A DNA stretch of 64,000 bases, from NCBI RefSeq assembly GCF_014235785.1, contig NZ_CP060137.1:1736001-1800000 (forward strand), written 5' to 3'. Position 1 is the stretch's first letter, and the number at the start of each line of letters is the position of its first letter. A program made the position numbers and the translations under genes. Below are positions 45,566 to 55,454 of this stretch, piece after piece. Under the pieces are notes generated by a model, which saw nothing but the letters and a program-made list of their open reading frames with translations, made no database searches and was not told the DNA's origin. This DNA is from Bacillus sp. PAMC26568. GTDB lineage: Bacteria > Bacillota > Bacilli > Bacillales > Bacillaceae.

Positions 45566-46654
45566 CTACTTTGCAAGAATTTTTCCAATGTAGTGCGCCT
45601 CTGGCCTGAAAATCGTATTATTCTCTGACTGCTCAAGGATGTGGGCTGTCCAGCCGACAACACGGCTTGCTGTAAAGGTAGGGGTGAACAGATGCGAATC
45701 CATGTGAATGGATTTCATGATTGCTGCCGCATAGAATTCAACATTTGTGTAGAGAGATCTGCCTGGTTTTAGCTCCTGCAGCAGATATACAGCTGTTTTT
45801 TCAACTTCAATCGCCAGATCTAACCATTCATCGTTTCCTGATAGCTTGAGCAAAGCTGATTTTAATGACAATGATCGCGGGTCGTGTGTTTTATAAACAC
45901 GATGACCAAATCCCATTAACCGCTCACCGCGATTTAATTTGTTCCGGATGATTTTCTCAGCGTCACCATCTTCAGCAACTTCATTTAAAAATGAAATGAC
46001 TTCAGACGGCGCACCTCCATGCAATGGTCCTTTCATCGTACCAATGGCAGATGTGACTGCGGAATAGATGTCTGATTCGGTCGAGGCAGTTACTCTTGCC
46101 GAAAACGTGGAAGCATTCATTCCATGTTCCAGTGTTAAAATCATATACGTTTCCAATGCTTTGCGCTGTGGTTCTGTTGGAACCTTTCCGTTTAGCATAT
46201 ATAAATAATTTTCAATATGATCAAGATCTGAGACAGGAGAAACAAATTCGTTTCCTTCTAAGTGTCTCTTTCTGTATGCAATGATAGTGGGCAAAATAGC
46301 AGTTAACCTTAGTGCATCTGAAAACGAAAATTTCTCACTGTTCACTGGGCCTGCAGCTGAAACGGCTGTTCTTAAAACACTCATTAAATCCATGTCCGCA
46401 GGCAGGCTGGTTAAAAGTTTTTTAATATATTCCGGAAGCTCCCGCTGGTTTTTTAGGTCGTTTTTCAGCTGAATCAATTGCGTTTTATCTGGAAATCTCC
46501 CAAACCACAGCAAATATGAAACTTCTTCAAAAGAATAATTCTCCGTTAATTCACGTATGTCATATCCTCTGTATATCAGTCTGCCTTTTCCCCCGTCAAC
46601 ATGGCTGATGGATGTTTCTGCTGCAACTATACCCTTTAAACCTTGTGAAAACAT
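45566..46654 (-). CDS. citA: Citrate synthase (CitA type)
   Basis: 362 residues, short type of citrate/2-methylcitrate synthase. It starts GLKGIVAAETSISHVDG. Active-site regions are LEHGMNASTFSARV, KGPLHGGAPSEV and MGFGHRVYKTHDPR. It condenses oxaloacetate with acetyl-CoA; propionyl-CoA cannot be excluded. The divergent LysR gene next to it reproduces the citA/citR arrangement of B. subtilis, which supports the symbol. Confidence 0.9.
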   Translation of the reverse strand: MFSQGLKGIVAAETSISHVDGGKGRLIYRGYDIRELTENYSFEEVSYLLWFGRFPDKTQLIQLKNDLKNQRELPEYIKKLLTSLPADMDLMSVLRTAVSAAGPVNSEKFSFSDALRLTAILPTIIAYRKRHLEGNEFVSPVSDLDHIENYLYMLNGKVPTEPQRKALETYMILTLEHGMNASTFSARVTASTESDIYSAVTSAIGTMKGPLHGGAPSEVISFLNEVAEDGDAEKIIRNKLNRGERLMGFGHRVYKTHDPRSLSLKSALLKLSGNDEWLDLAIEVEKTAVYLLQELKPGRSLYTNVEFYAAAIMKSIHMDSHLFTPTFTASRVVGWTAHILEQSENNTIFRPEAHYIGKILAK

Positions 46655-46762
46655 ATAAATCTCTCCTTCCCTTTATATCTACAATTTTATAAAATAAGAA
46701 GTATTAAGAAAATTAAATATAATTAATGAGATCGATTAAAAAAAGTAATTAGGAGGGCGAGT

Positions 46763-47641
46763 ATGGAATTCTCTTGGATTCAAACGTTTGTAACGGCAGC
46801 AGAATGTGAAAATTTTAGAAGAACAGCAGAAATTCTTTACATCTCGCAGCCGTCCGTTTCCGTTCATATTAAACTGCTGGAACAAGAACTTGGGGTTTTA
46901 TTATTTCAGCGTGAAGGCAGAAAAATAAAGCTCACTGAAGAAGGCAGAGTGTATTTACAGCAAGCAAAAGAACTGCTTTCAGTGTATCAAAACGGTTTAG
47001 TAAAATTACATTCTTTTCAGCAAGGATTTACCGCTCAATTTACACTCGCGATCTCCCCGCTGATTGCTGATACCATCCTTCCATATGTGCTCAAAAGATA
47101 TTGCAATCAATATCCGGAAGTTGAAATATCAGTCAAAATTTTAGAATCAAGCGACATTGAAGAAGCAGTGCTAAGTGAAAAAGTAGATCTCGGTTTATCC
47201 TGTTTGAGCAGTTCCCACTCAGATTTGAGCTGTCAGCTTTTATATAAAGACAAGGTTTTATTAGTAGCACCTCATGATGGAAGGGATTCTGAAAGTGCTT
47301 TGCCGCTGGATGAGGAAGAAGTGTTAACATCAAATTATCTGCTCACTCATAATCATCCTGTGTATTGGGCTTCCCTTTGCAAATCGGTAAAAGCAATGTA
47401 TCCGGGAATTCGTATGATGGAGGTTTCTCAAATTCACATTACGAAACGGTTTATTGTCGAAGGATTGGGAGTTTCCTTCCTTCCAGTTTCCACTGTAAGG
47501 AGGGAAATGCTTGAAGGAAGACTGCTTGAAGTCGATTGTCCATCGATACCTTTGCCAGAAGCAAATACATATGCCATCATGAAGTACAGTCATACGAAAC
47601 AACATGAATTTTTAACCTTTCTCTCACAGTTCAGAATATAG
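46763..47641 (+). CDS. citR: LysR-family regulator CitR
   Basis: 292 residues. LysR helix-turn-helix (FVTAAECENFRRTAEILYISQPSVSVHIKLLEQELGVLLF) plus effector domain. It is divergent from citA across a 108-base AT-rich gap, as for CitR, the repressor of citA in B. subtilis. GGAGGG SD. The next gene starts 15 bases downstream, suggesting cotranscription. Confidence 0.88.
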   Translation: MEFSWIQTFVTAAECENFRRTAEILYISQPSVSVHIKLLEQELGVLLFQREGRKIKLTEEGRVYLQQAKELLSVYQNGLVKLHSFQQGFTAQFTLAISPLIADTILPYVLKRYCNQYPEVEISVKILESSDIEEAVLSEKVDLGLSCLSSSHSDLSCQLLYKDKVLLVAPHDGRDSESALPLDEEEVLTSNYLLTHNHPVYWASLCKSVKAMYPGIRMMEVSQIHITKRFIVEGLGVSFLPVSTVRREMLEGRLLEVDCPSIPLPEANTYAIMKYSHTKQHEFLTFLSQFRI

Positions 47642-47656
47642 AAGGAGGACTTGCTT

Positions 47657-48712
47657 ATGAAGACAATCGTTTTTACCGGCGGGGGTTCAGCGGGCCATGT
47701 AACCCCTAACTTAGCAATCATAGATGAGCTTGACCAAGACGTCTGGGAAGTACAATACATTGGTTCAAAAAAGGGGATTGAAAAGGAGTTAATAGAAAAG
47801 ATTTCTGTACCCTATCACGGAATCTCAAGCGGTAAGCTAAGAAGATATATAGATTTTGAAAACGTGGTGGATAGCTTCAGAGTACTGAAGGGCTGTATAG
47901 AGGCTAGAAGCATATTGAAAAAACTGAAACCTGTACTCGTTTTTTCAAAAGGAGGCTTCGTTTCAGTACCCGTGATCATTGCCGCGAATTCGCTGAAGAT
48001 ACCTGTTTTTATCCACGAAAGCGACATGACCCCTGGACTTGCCAATAAAATTGCTCAGCGGTTTGCAACGAAAATTTTCACTTCTTTTGAAGAAACATTG
48101 CAGTATTTTCCTAGGGAAAAAACGACTGTAATAGGCTCTCCGATTCGTCGTGAAATTCTGAACGGTTCTTCATATAAAGGCAGAGAGCTGCTGGGATTTG
48201 ATCATAGACGTCCAGTATTAACCGTGATGGGCGGAAGCTTAGGGGCGAAAAATATTAATGAGACAATCAGAGCTGCCTTACCGCAGCTAAAATCATTTCA
48301 AATCATACATTTATGCGGCAAAGGGAATGTTGATGAAAAGTATTCACATATGAAAGACTACAAACAATTTGAATATGTCCATGATGAGCTTCCTCATTAT
48401 TTAGCAGCAACTGATTTTGTCATAACGCGAGGAGGATCAAATTCCATATTCGAATTTCTAGCCTTAAAAATTCCCATGCTCATTATCCCTCTTACGAAAA
48501 ATCAAAGCAGGGGAGACCAGATCTTAAACGCTCAATCTTTTCAGGATAAAGGGTTTGCCCTTATGCTTGAGGAAGAGGCTTTAACAGAGGAATCATTGCT
48601 TGAACATCTCGCAGCTCTAGAAGCGAAAAGGGATGAAATGAAGCGAACGATGGCCTCGCTTGATCGGAAGGATGCGATTGGGGTGCTGGTTGAGGAGATT
48701 AACGCAGGGTGA
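47657..48712 (+). CDS. MurG-like N-acetylglucosaminyltransferase, second copy type
   Basis: 351 residues. MurG family (GT28): the N-terminal FTGGGSAGHVTPNLAI, LVFSKGGFVSVP, HESDMTPGLANKIAQRF, VMGGSLGAKNINE and ITRGGSNSIFEFL in the UDP-GlcNAc site. MurG makes lipid II at the inner face of the membrane. A copy beside citR, outside the usual division/cell wall cluster, is probably a paralogue like those seen in some Bacillus. The ATG at 47657 has AAGGAGG 8 bases upstream. Confidence 0.88.
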   Translation: MKTIVFTGGGSAGHVTPNLAIIDELDQDVWEVQYIGSKKGIEKELIEKISVPYHGISSGKLRRYIDFENVVDSFRVLKGCIEARSILKKLKPVLVFSKGGFVSVPVIIAANSLKIPVFIHESDMTPGLANKIAQRFATKIFTSFEETLQYFPREKTTVIGSPIRREILNGSSYKGRELLGFDHRRPVLTVMGGSLGAKNINETIRAALPQLKSFQIIHLCGKGNVDEKYSHMKDYKQFEYVHDELPHYLAATDFVITRGGSNSIFEFLALKIPMLIIPLTKNQSRGDQILNAQSFQDKGFALMLEEEALTEESLLEHLAALEAKRDEMKRTMASLDRKDAIGVLVEEINAG

Positions 48713-48904
48713 GAAGCGAACTGCCTCTCATTTATGTATGCAAAATTAAATTGCATTATTATTTTACTCACTTCGAACTTGAATTAACGGATAATAGATT
48801 AAACTTTTATTTGGTTTTTAATTTGCCATTATCTGATTTTAATTTTATTATTAGAAAATCTATGTTCAGCAAAAATGCATAAAAATTAGAAAGTGGGAAT
48901 TCAA

Positions 48905-50278
48905 ATGCAGCAACAAGAATTAACAAGAGGCCTCAAAAACAGGCACGTACAACTAATCGCTATCGGAGGGGCAATCGGAACGGGATTATTTCTAGGAGCA
49001 GGAAAATCGATTCATTTAGCAGGACCATCGATTTTATTTGCTTACATGATTACAGGCGTAATTTGCTTTTTAATCATGCGCGCACTTGGAGAACTGCTTT
49101 TAACCAATTTAAATTATCATTCTTTTGTTGACTTTATAAAAGACTATTTAGGGAACATGGCGGCATTTATCACCGGCTGGACCTACTGGTTTTGCTGGAT
49201 TTCAATCGCGATGGCTGACTTAACAGCAGTTGGTCTCTATACCCAATTTTGGCTTCCTGATATACCACAGTGGATGCCGGGATTAATTGCGCTTGTCATT
49301 TTGCTGATTATGAACCTTGCAACCGTAAAACTTTTTGGTGAAATGGAGTTCTGGTTCGCATTAATTAAAGTCATTGCTATTCTAGCACTAATTGTTATCG
49401 GTATTTTCATGATTATTAAAGGTTTTTCAACTGCTTCAGGCGCATCTAGTTTCACAAATCTATGGAGCCACGGCGGTATGTTCCCAAATGGAATAAATGG
49501 CTTTATTCTCTCATTCCAAATGGTTGTTTTTGCGTTTGTTGGGATTGAACTTGTAGGACTTACTGCAGGAGAAACAGAAGACCCGGAAAAAGTTATCCCA
49601 AGAGCAATTAATAATATCCCTATTCGGATTTTAGTTTTCTACATAGGCGCACTTATTGTCATTATGAGTATTTATCCCTGGAGTGCCATCAACCCAATGG
49701 AAAGCCCATTCGTCCAAGTCTTCGTTGCTGTTGGTATCGCTGCAGCTGCTGGGATCGTCAACTTTGTCGTTCTAACATCCGCAGCTTCTGCATGTAACAG
49801 CGCCATCTTTAGTACAAGCCGGATGGTATTCTCACTTGCAAAAGATAAAAATGCACCTGTACCATTTACAAAACTTACTTCCCGTAAAGTACCTTCCAAT
49901 GCATTGTTCTTTTCAACTGTGGTCATTCTAATTGCCGTTGTTTTGAACTATGTAATGCCTGAAGGTGTATTTACGCTTATTACAAGTATTTCTACAGTAT
50001 GTTTCATTTTTATTTGGGGAATTACTGTCATCAGCCATTTGAAATACCGTAAATCAAGACCAGATCTAGCGAAAGTAAACAAATTTAAATTGCCGCTTTA
50101 TCCATTTTCCAATTACTTGATCCTTGCTTTCCTAGCGTTCGTTCTTGTCGTGCTTGCACTTGCTGAAGATACTCGTGTTGCCTTGTTCGTAACTCCTGTT
50201 TGGTTTATTTTACTGTTTGTGATTTATAAGATACGGGAAACGAAGGCAAATCAAGCGAATCAGGGAGAGGCAGTCTGA
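48905..50278 (+). CDS. Amino acid permease (D-serine/D-alanine/glycine type)
   Basis: 457 residues, 12 membrane segments of the APC family. The start QELTRGLKNRHVQLIAIGGAIGTGLFLGAG and SFQMVVFAFVGIELVGLTAGE are typical of the AapA/CycA group. It probably takes up D-alanine, D-serine or glycine by proton symport; related B. subtilis permeases (YtnA) are also possible. The ATG at 48905 is preferred over the GTG at 48893 within the SD. Confidence 0.85.
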   Translation: MQQQELTRGLKNRHVQLIAIGGAIGTGLFLGAGKSIHLAGPSILFAYMITGVICFLIMRALGELLLTNLNYHSFVDFIKDYLGNMAAFITGWTYWFCWISIAMADLTAVGLYTQFWLPDIPQWMPGLIALVILLIMNLATVKLFGEMEFWFALIKVIAILALIVIGIFMIIKGFSTASGASSFTNLWSHGGMFPNGINGFILSFQMVVFAFVGIELVGLTAGETEDPEKVIPRAINNIPIRILVFYIGALIVIMSIYPWSAINPMESPFVQVFVAVGIAAAAGIVNFVVLTSAASACNSAIFSTSRMVFSLAKDKNAPVPFTKLTSRKVPSNALFFSTVVILIAVVLNYVMPEGVFTLITSISTVCFIFIWGITVISHLKYRKSRPDLAKVNKFKLPLYPFSNYLILAFLAFVLVVLALAEDTRVALFVTPVWFILLFVIYKIRETKANQANQGEAV

Positions 50279-50707
50279 AATTAAAATGCACCTCTTAAAA
50301 ATGCTTTTTGAATGTGGTTCAGTGGTCACTAACTGTTACGAATAACTTAAGAAAAATCGTGGATAATTAACCTTAGTTTATATTAAAGTCTCAAAATTCC
50401 CTGTCGCTTTTTTCAAGACAGGGAATTTTCTGTGTTCTAAGAATAATACGGTTACAGCAGATATTTCCGTTTTTAAATAGTCTGCTGCATTGGACTTATT
50501 TACGGTAACATTTATTGTGACAGGCTTTTAAAAATCACACTTGAAAAAGACAGTTAGACAAAATAAACGTATATTGAAATTTTGAAAAGGAAAGTGAGCT
50601 TGAATCTGACCCATCATGCTTTATTATAAAATTAATCAATAACAAAAAGACGATAAATCAGTTTTGTATCATTAATTCAATGTTTGAGTTTGAATAGGAG
50701 AATATCA
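50279..50707. other. Intergenic region with one terminator
   Basis: AAAATTCCCTGTC / GACAGGGAATTTT at 50393-50430 is a clear terminator for the permease gene. The rest holds no supported ORF. Confidence 0.7.
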
Positions 50708-51316
50708 ATGAAAGAACAGCTTTATGATGAATTATTAAACATCAAAACAATTGGAGATCAAAAGGGTTTCAGTAAATCTTTGCATTATCATCGCTATGAG
50801 CCAACACCTTATCATGCACTAGAAATTTTATTTACTCAATATGAATTAAAAAGCACTGACCGCCTTGTAGACTATGGGTGCGGTAAAGGGCGACTAAATT
50901 TCTATATCAATCATTTATTTCATGCATCTGCTGTAGGGGTTGAAATGAACGAGACTTTTTATGAAGAAGCTGTTAAAAATTGTCACTCTTATTTAAAGAA
51001 AGCTAAAATTAGCAGCGGTCAAATTCACTTTCTCTGTTGTTTGGCAGAAGAATACCAGATTGATCCTTTAGACAACCGTTTTTATTTTTTTAATCCGTTT
51101 TCGATTCAAATTTTTATGAATGTGCTCAACAATATTTTAGTTTCAGCGGAAAAATCAGCGCGTGATATTGAGCTGATTCTATATTATGGATCAAATGATT
51201 ATACCTATTTCTTAAATAACCACCCTGCGTTTGAATTAAAACAGGAAGTCTTGCTGCCGGGTTTGTATGAACAGAATCCCTATGAGAGATTTTTGATTTA
51301 CCGATTGTCATATTAA
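50708..51316 (+). CDS. Class I SAM-dependent methyltransferase
   Basis: 202 residues. The SAM-binding motif I is RLVDYGCGKGRLNFYI, followed by AVGVEMNETF. An unusual FYFFNPFSIQIFMNVLNNI replaces the normal catalytic motif region; this NPF style resembles bacterial homologues of unknown substrate. TAGGAGA SD before the ATG. Single gene. Confidence 0.8.
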   Translation: MKEQLYDELLNIKTIGDQKGFSKSLHYHRYEPTPYHALEILFTQYELKSTDRLVDYGCGKGRLNFYINHLFHASAVGVEMNETFYEEAVKNCHSYLKKAKISSGQIHFLCCLAEEYQIDPLDNRFYFFNPFSIQIFMNVLNNILVSAEKSARDIELILYYGSNDYTYFLNNHPAFELKQEVLLPGLYEQNPYERFLIYRLSY

Positions 51317-51717
51317 GAGAATTGCATCGGGTTTTTTATAATATAAATTAAACTTGGCCGTTGTAAAGGAAAGCGGATTGAAGTAAATTAGACCTAATAT
51401 AATTTTCCTGAAAATATTTTGTTGCTCATATTTTGACATTCGGAAAGAGAAATATGGGTATTAAATATATGTTCTATTAAATGTCTAATAACGAAAAGTA
51501 CTTAAATACAATTTTTCAGGTAAAAATATAAAATCTTCTGCGTGATAGGTTTTTAAGGTGGAATTGCTGCGGAATAGAATGAGAGACACAAAGGAGAGAA
51601 AACACAGGCTCCTTTTTTTGTTTTTTCTTCTGTATGTTGATTGAAACGTGTGAAAAAACATGGAATTTTTTATATAAAAAAAGAAATAGGCAATGATAAA
51701 TCAAGGAGGGTGATAGC
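51317..51717. other. Intergenic region
   Basis: Contains a terminator-like hairpin AAAGGAG / CTCCTTT with T7 at 51590-51620. No ORF is supported. Confidence 0.55.
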
Positions 51718-52911
51718 ATGTATTTCTTGTTAAATATACTTGGTGTATTTGTGGTGATTGGCATTGTGTACCTTTGTTCACCTAATAAAAGAAATGTTAA
51801 ATGGAAAGCCATTCTTACATTGATCGTAGTTGAATTCATTATTACTTGGTTCATGCTATCGACTAAAATCGGCACATGGGTCATTAATCAGATTGCAGCT
51901 TTCTTTACCTGGCTGATTGCATGTGCAAATGAAGGGATTTCTTTTGTCTTCCCGTCAGCAATGGCAAATGAGCAGGTTGATTTCTTTTTCAGTGCCTTAA
52001 TGCCGATTATTTTCATTATTACGTTTTTTGATATTTTATCTTATTTCGGTATACTGACCTGGATCATCGATAAAGTAGGCTGGCTCATATCAAAAGTGTC
52101 CGGTTTGCCAAAACTTGAGAGCTTTTTTTCCATCCAGATGATGTTTCTTGGGAATACGGAAGCACTTGCTGTTTTGCGCCTTCAGCTTAGTGCGATTGAA
52201 ACTCAGCGCTTGCTTACATTTGGAATTATGGGCATGAGCAGTATCAGCGGATCCATTATCGGAGCTTATTTATCCATGGTTCCTGCAACATATGTATTTG
52301 TCGCCATTCCGTTGAACTGTTTAAATGCCTTGCTGATTGCAAACATGCTTAATCCAATCGATGTCAGCAAAGAGGAAGATGTCGTTTATGTTCCTACTAA
52401 AGAAGAAAGGCAAGATTTCTTTTCCACCATTTCAAACAGTATGCTCGTTGGAATCAGGATGGTCATTGTCATTACTGCCATGGTCATCGGTTATGTGGCA
52501 TTAACCGCAGCCTTAAACGGTATATTAAGTTTCTTTGTGACCGGTTTGACGATTCAAAAAATCTTCTCAATTCTCTTTAGTCCATTCGCTTTCTTGCTTG
52601 GATTAGCGGGGAGTGACGCAATGTATGTTGCTCAATTAATGGGAATCAAACTGGCGACGAATGAGTTCGTTGCCTTGCTCGATTTAAAAGATAAGGTTAG
52701 CAGCCTTGCTCCGCATACAATTGCCGTTGCAGTGACATTTCTCACGTCATTTGCCAACTTCAGTACAGTAGGAATGATTTACGGTACGTTTAATTCCATC
52801 CTCGATGAAAAAAAATCACGCATTATCGGAAGGAATGTTTGGAAACTGCTGCTAAGCGGAATGGCGGTCTCTTTGTTAAGTGCAATGGTTGTTGGATTAT
52901 TCGTTTGGTGA
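51718..52911 (+). CDS. Concentrative nucleoside transporter (NupC family)
   Basis: 397 residues with eight to ten membrane segments. CNT family features: FFFSALMPIIFIITFFDILSYFGIL, the QMMFLGNTEALAVLRLQLS site, MGMSSISGSIIGAY and the C-terminal TFLTSFANFSTVGMIYGT. It imports nucleosides with protons or sodium. It resembles NupG/YutK of B. subtilis; purine versus pyrimidine preference is not decided. AAGGAGGGTGAT SD. Confidence 0.9.
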   Translation: MYFLLNILGVFVVIGIVYLCSPNKRNVKWKAILTLIVVEFIITWFMLSTKIGTWVINQIAAFFTWLIACANEGISFVFPSAMANEQVDFFFSALMPIIFIITFFDILSYFGILTWIIDKVGWLISKVSGLPKLESFFSIQMMFLGNTEALAVLRLQLSAIETQRLLTFGIMGMSSISGSIIGAYLSMVPATYVFVAIPLNCLNALLIANMLNPIDVSKEEDVVYVPTKEERQDFFSTISNSMLVGIRMVIVITAMVIGYVALTAALNGILSFFVTGLTIQKIFSILFSPFAFLLGLAGSDAMYVAQLMGIKLATNEFVALLDLKDKVSSLAPHTIAVAVTFLTSFANFSTVGMIYGTFNSILDEKKSRIIGRNVWKLLLSGMAVSLLSAMVVGLFVW

Positions 52912-53128
52912 TTACCATATATCACATATATGGCGGAATTGATTTGAATGTATTAGAGGTAGTCATTTGGAAAAGATGAAATAAATTTAGTGCACAGAAG
53001 AAAACAGCTTCATTTTTTTAATGGGTGATTCAATTAGAAAGAGCAGGACGGATATTGGTATTTTATAATAGAAGAATTCGGCTTTCGTTATTACAAGTAA
53101 AAGATCTAACATATCTATTGGAGAATAA

Positions 53129-53160
53129 GAAAGACACTTCAAGCAAGAAGTGTCTTTTTG
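53129..53160. terminator. Terminator
   Basis: AAAGACACTT / AAGTGTCTTTTT between the nucleoside transporter and the convergent DUF2690 genes. Confidence 0.8.
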
Positions 53161-53184
53161 TGATCTGCGGCTTAAGATTCGATA

Positions 53185-53670
53185 TTAATACCAAATGGTT
53201 TCTGCATATTCATAGGCGTCACTATTAGGAATGGCATGTTTTCCCTGGGCTTGTGCTTTACGGGGGTCCAAATCGTACACCATTGCTGTGTAACAGGAGG
53301 TTTGTCCTTTATTGACAGAACCATTGCCTCCAGAACTGTCACAAGTATAGGCCTTGCCGTCCGTTTGTCGGACAATTCGTGCATCTGCTTCATATGTGTA
53401 AATAGCAGGGCGGGTAATCGTTACTTTTGCCCAGGCAGTTTTGCACTTGGTGCTGAATTTCAATTCGACGTAGGAAATGGAATCAATCCACTTTTTATCT
53501 TTCGTTACGGCAGTACTCGCACAACTATTGTAGTAGGGGCTTTTTCCATCATACGAATGATTTTCTGCAGACACTTGATGATTCGTAAATGCAAATGCGG
53601 CAATTATCGTTGAACAAGCGATTATTATAGATAATCCAGCTAATTTAAGTTTTTTCCTCAAAACGATCAT
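53185..53670 (-). CDS. Secreted DUF2690 (YjfA-like) protein, copy 2
   Basis: 161 residues. A Sec signal peptide (KKLKLAGLSIIIACSTIIAA) is followed by a mature domain with the DUF2690 motifs SYDGKSPYYNSC, LKFSTKCKTAWAKV, TCDSSGGNG and TSCYTAMVYD. The four cysteines suggest two disulfides. It is a secreted protein of unknown role. It lies 35 bases after a paralogue, probably in one transcript. Confidence 0.85.
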   Translation of the reverse strand: MIVLRKKLKLAGLSIIIACSTIIAAFAFTNHQVSAENHSYDGKSPYYNSCASTAVTKDKKWIDSISYVELKFSTKCKTAWAKVTITRPAIYTYEADARIVRQTDGKAYTCDSSGGNGSVNKGQTSCYTAMVYDLDPRKAQAQGKHAIPNSDAYEYAETIWY

Positions 53671-53705
53671 CCTTTCTTTAATTGAAATAAAAGAGATAAT
53701 CTATG

Positions 53706-54182
53706 TTAATACCAGTCTGTTTCTCCTGCAGTATATGGCCAGAATCCAACTGCCTTTGCTTTTCGGGGATCGAGGTCATAGACCATTGGAGTATAGCAAG
53801 AAGTCTGCCCTTTATTAATAACCCCGTTACCTCCAGCAGAACCGCAACTGTACTGTTTATTATCTGTATTTCGAACAACTAATGCATCGGCTTCACCGTT
53901 CGATAAGGCAGGTCTGCTAAGTGTGATTTTCGCCCAGGCGGTCTTGCATTTCGTGCTGAACTTCAATTCTAAATTTGCAGTTCCACCATTTGCTGTGATT
54001 ATTACTTTTTTCTTGGTTACCCCAGTGGCATCACAATTATTGTAATAGGGGCTTTTTCCATCGTACGAATGGGTTTCTGCACTCACATGGCTGTTTAAAT
54101 TTCCAGGGGCTCCTGACAATGAAAAAAAAGCAACAAAAATAAGTAAAGCACATGACCAAACTTTTTTCTGCTTCAAAATCAT
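53706..54182 (-). CDS. Secreted DUF2690 (YjfA-like) protein, copy 1
   Basis: 158 residues, a clear paralogue of the next gene: SYDGKSPYYNNC, LKFSTKCKTAWAKITLSRPA, SCGSAGGNG, TSCYTPMVYDLDPRKA. The signal peptide differs strongly from that of the partner while the mature domain is well conserved. It is first in a two-gene unit. AAGGGATTG SD. Confidence 0.85.
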   Translation of the reverse strand: MILKQKKVWSCALLIFVAFFSLSGAPGNLNSHVSAETHSYDGKSPYYNNCDATGVTKKKVIITANGGTANLELKFSTKCKTAWAKITLSRPALSNGEADALVVRNTDNKQYSCGSAGGNGVINKGQTSCYTPMVYDLDPRKAKAVGFWPYTAGETDWY

Positions 54183-54559
54183 TCAATCCCTTCATAGAGT
54201 TTTTGAATCAACACCACTCTACCTCTTTTGGGATTTATTGTTAAGGGTAAATTATCCTTGATTTTTAAATTTTAACAATTTTAATGTAAACGTAATGTGA
54301 GTGTATATATGAGATGAAAGTCTCATGGGAATAATAGATTCAATCTATTTCTGCTGCAATGGCTTTTATCTTAGATTTCCCTGCGTCTCTTTATAAAGCA
54401 GTCAAATAAGTAAAAACCGATTCCTTAGTCGAAATCGGTTTTCACATATAACTACAATTTCATTCATGAATTGTTTTTCCTTCTATTTAAGGCCAATACA
54501 TAAAAACCTTTGAGGTTGCTATTAAAGAGATGGTGAAAAATGGAAGTGCTTTAAGTGAT
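54183..54559. other. Intergenic region
   Basis: Terminator-like hairpin AAAACCGATT / AAATCGGTTTT at 54412-54446. The upstream part holds the promoter of the DUF2690 pair. No ORF is supported. Confidence 0.55.
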
Positions 54560-55117
54560 TCAAAATAAATACTCTATTAGATTGATTTTCCTAATTCCAA
54601 AAGAATTATCAAGTATCTCTATTTTGCTAATAGAACTTTTCCCGATATCTTTTGTGTTTTGCACTAATTTTATTATCAGGTTGTGATGAGCTTTCTTAGA
54701 GCCAATGATTAGAAGAGGAACACCGATAAAGTCTATTTTTAATCTTCTTGAAAATAAGCCTCCAAGGGTCATTGCTAATGGAACTGTGGGTGAGGTATCT
54801 GAGAATATTATTTTTTCTTCTAGTTTCCCGTTTTCATTCATTAATTCCAATATACTTTGCATAGCTGGAACAACCACTTTTGAAGAACCTCTGCCCAAGG
54901 TAAATACTTTATTTCTATCTTCATCAATACCATGAAAAAATAATTTCCCCATATCTTTAGGTGTTAATTTATTAAACAGCTCTAAACTAAGTATTTCTTC
55001 TTTAGAGGGAGCAGTGTCATAAGCGAGTTTTTTTAAATGATATGCAGCAGCAAGAGTAGAAGAATGTGTTCCCCCATAACAGTTATAAATATAAATCAAC
55101 CACCTCACACCTTCCAT
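54560..55117 (-). CDS. DUF3189 family protein
   Basis: 185 residues. The N-terminal YIYNCYGGTHSSTLAAAYHLKKL is the hallmark of DUF3189, a Bacillus/Clostridium family of unknown role. The GG-T-HSS loop after a hydrophobic strand recalls a nucleotide-binding turn, but this is speculative. The ATG at 55117 with AAAGGA upstream is chosen. A strong terminator lies about 100 bases beyond its 5' end. Confidence 0.8.
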   Translation of the reverse strand: MEGVRWLIYIYNCYGGTHSSTLAAAYHLKKLAYDTAPSKEEILSLELFNKLTPKDMGKLFFHGIDEDRNKVFTLGRGSSKVVVPAMQSILELMNENGKLEEKIIFSDTSPTVPLAMTLGGLFSRRLKIDFIGVPLLIIGSKKAHHNLIIKLVQNTKDIGKSSISKIEILDNSFGIRKINLIEYLF

Positions 55118-55212
55118 CTTTATTCCTTTTAATTTTTGCAAACCTGTTGAAAAATATGTAAAAAATCATTTTATGGTTAAACTTACAAAGGCAGTGGAAA
55201 GAGAGGTAAACA

Positions 55213-55264
55213 AAAAAGGAAGCAAATGAGCTGCACCATGCACACTCATTTGCTTCCTTTTTGT
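55213..55264. terminator. Long terminator hairpin
   Basis: AAAAAGGAAGCAAATGAG pairs with CTCATTTGCTTCCTTTTT, a perfect 18-bp stem with a T5 tail. It insulates the leader region that follows. Confidence 0.85.
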
Positions 55265-55403
55265 TCGTAGTCTTCGATTGATTATCCAAAGTTAGGTCCA
55301 AATTGTGATAGATCTGCATATATCTAAGAAAGAGGTGCGCAGTCAGCTCAGGCATACTCTTCAAGTAATGATGTATAACAGTGGAATAAGTGTTGTGTTT
55401 TCT

Positions 55404-55432
55404 TTGACTTTTTCTAATAGCAACTCTATAAT
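55404..55432 (+). promoter_or_regulatory. Promoter of the first macrolide leader
   Basis: TTGACT, 17 bases, TATAAT; predicted start near 55439. The leader peptide begins about 35 bases later. Confidence 0.75.
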
Positions 55433-55454
55433 TAATACTGTATTTTTAAATTTA

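Noticed and set aside
50684-50707. Upstream in-frame start for the methyltransferase
   Set aside because: The earlier start has no SD, whereas TAGGAGA precedes the ATG at 50708.
53025-53228. 67-codon ORF overlapping a terminator
   Set aside because: It runs through the terminator at 53129-53160 and into the end of the convergent DUF2690 gene; no RBS.
55083-55364. Minus-strand 93-codon ORF
   Set aside because: It spans a strong terminator and part of the DUF3189 gene in another frame; no RBS and no motif.
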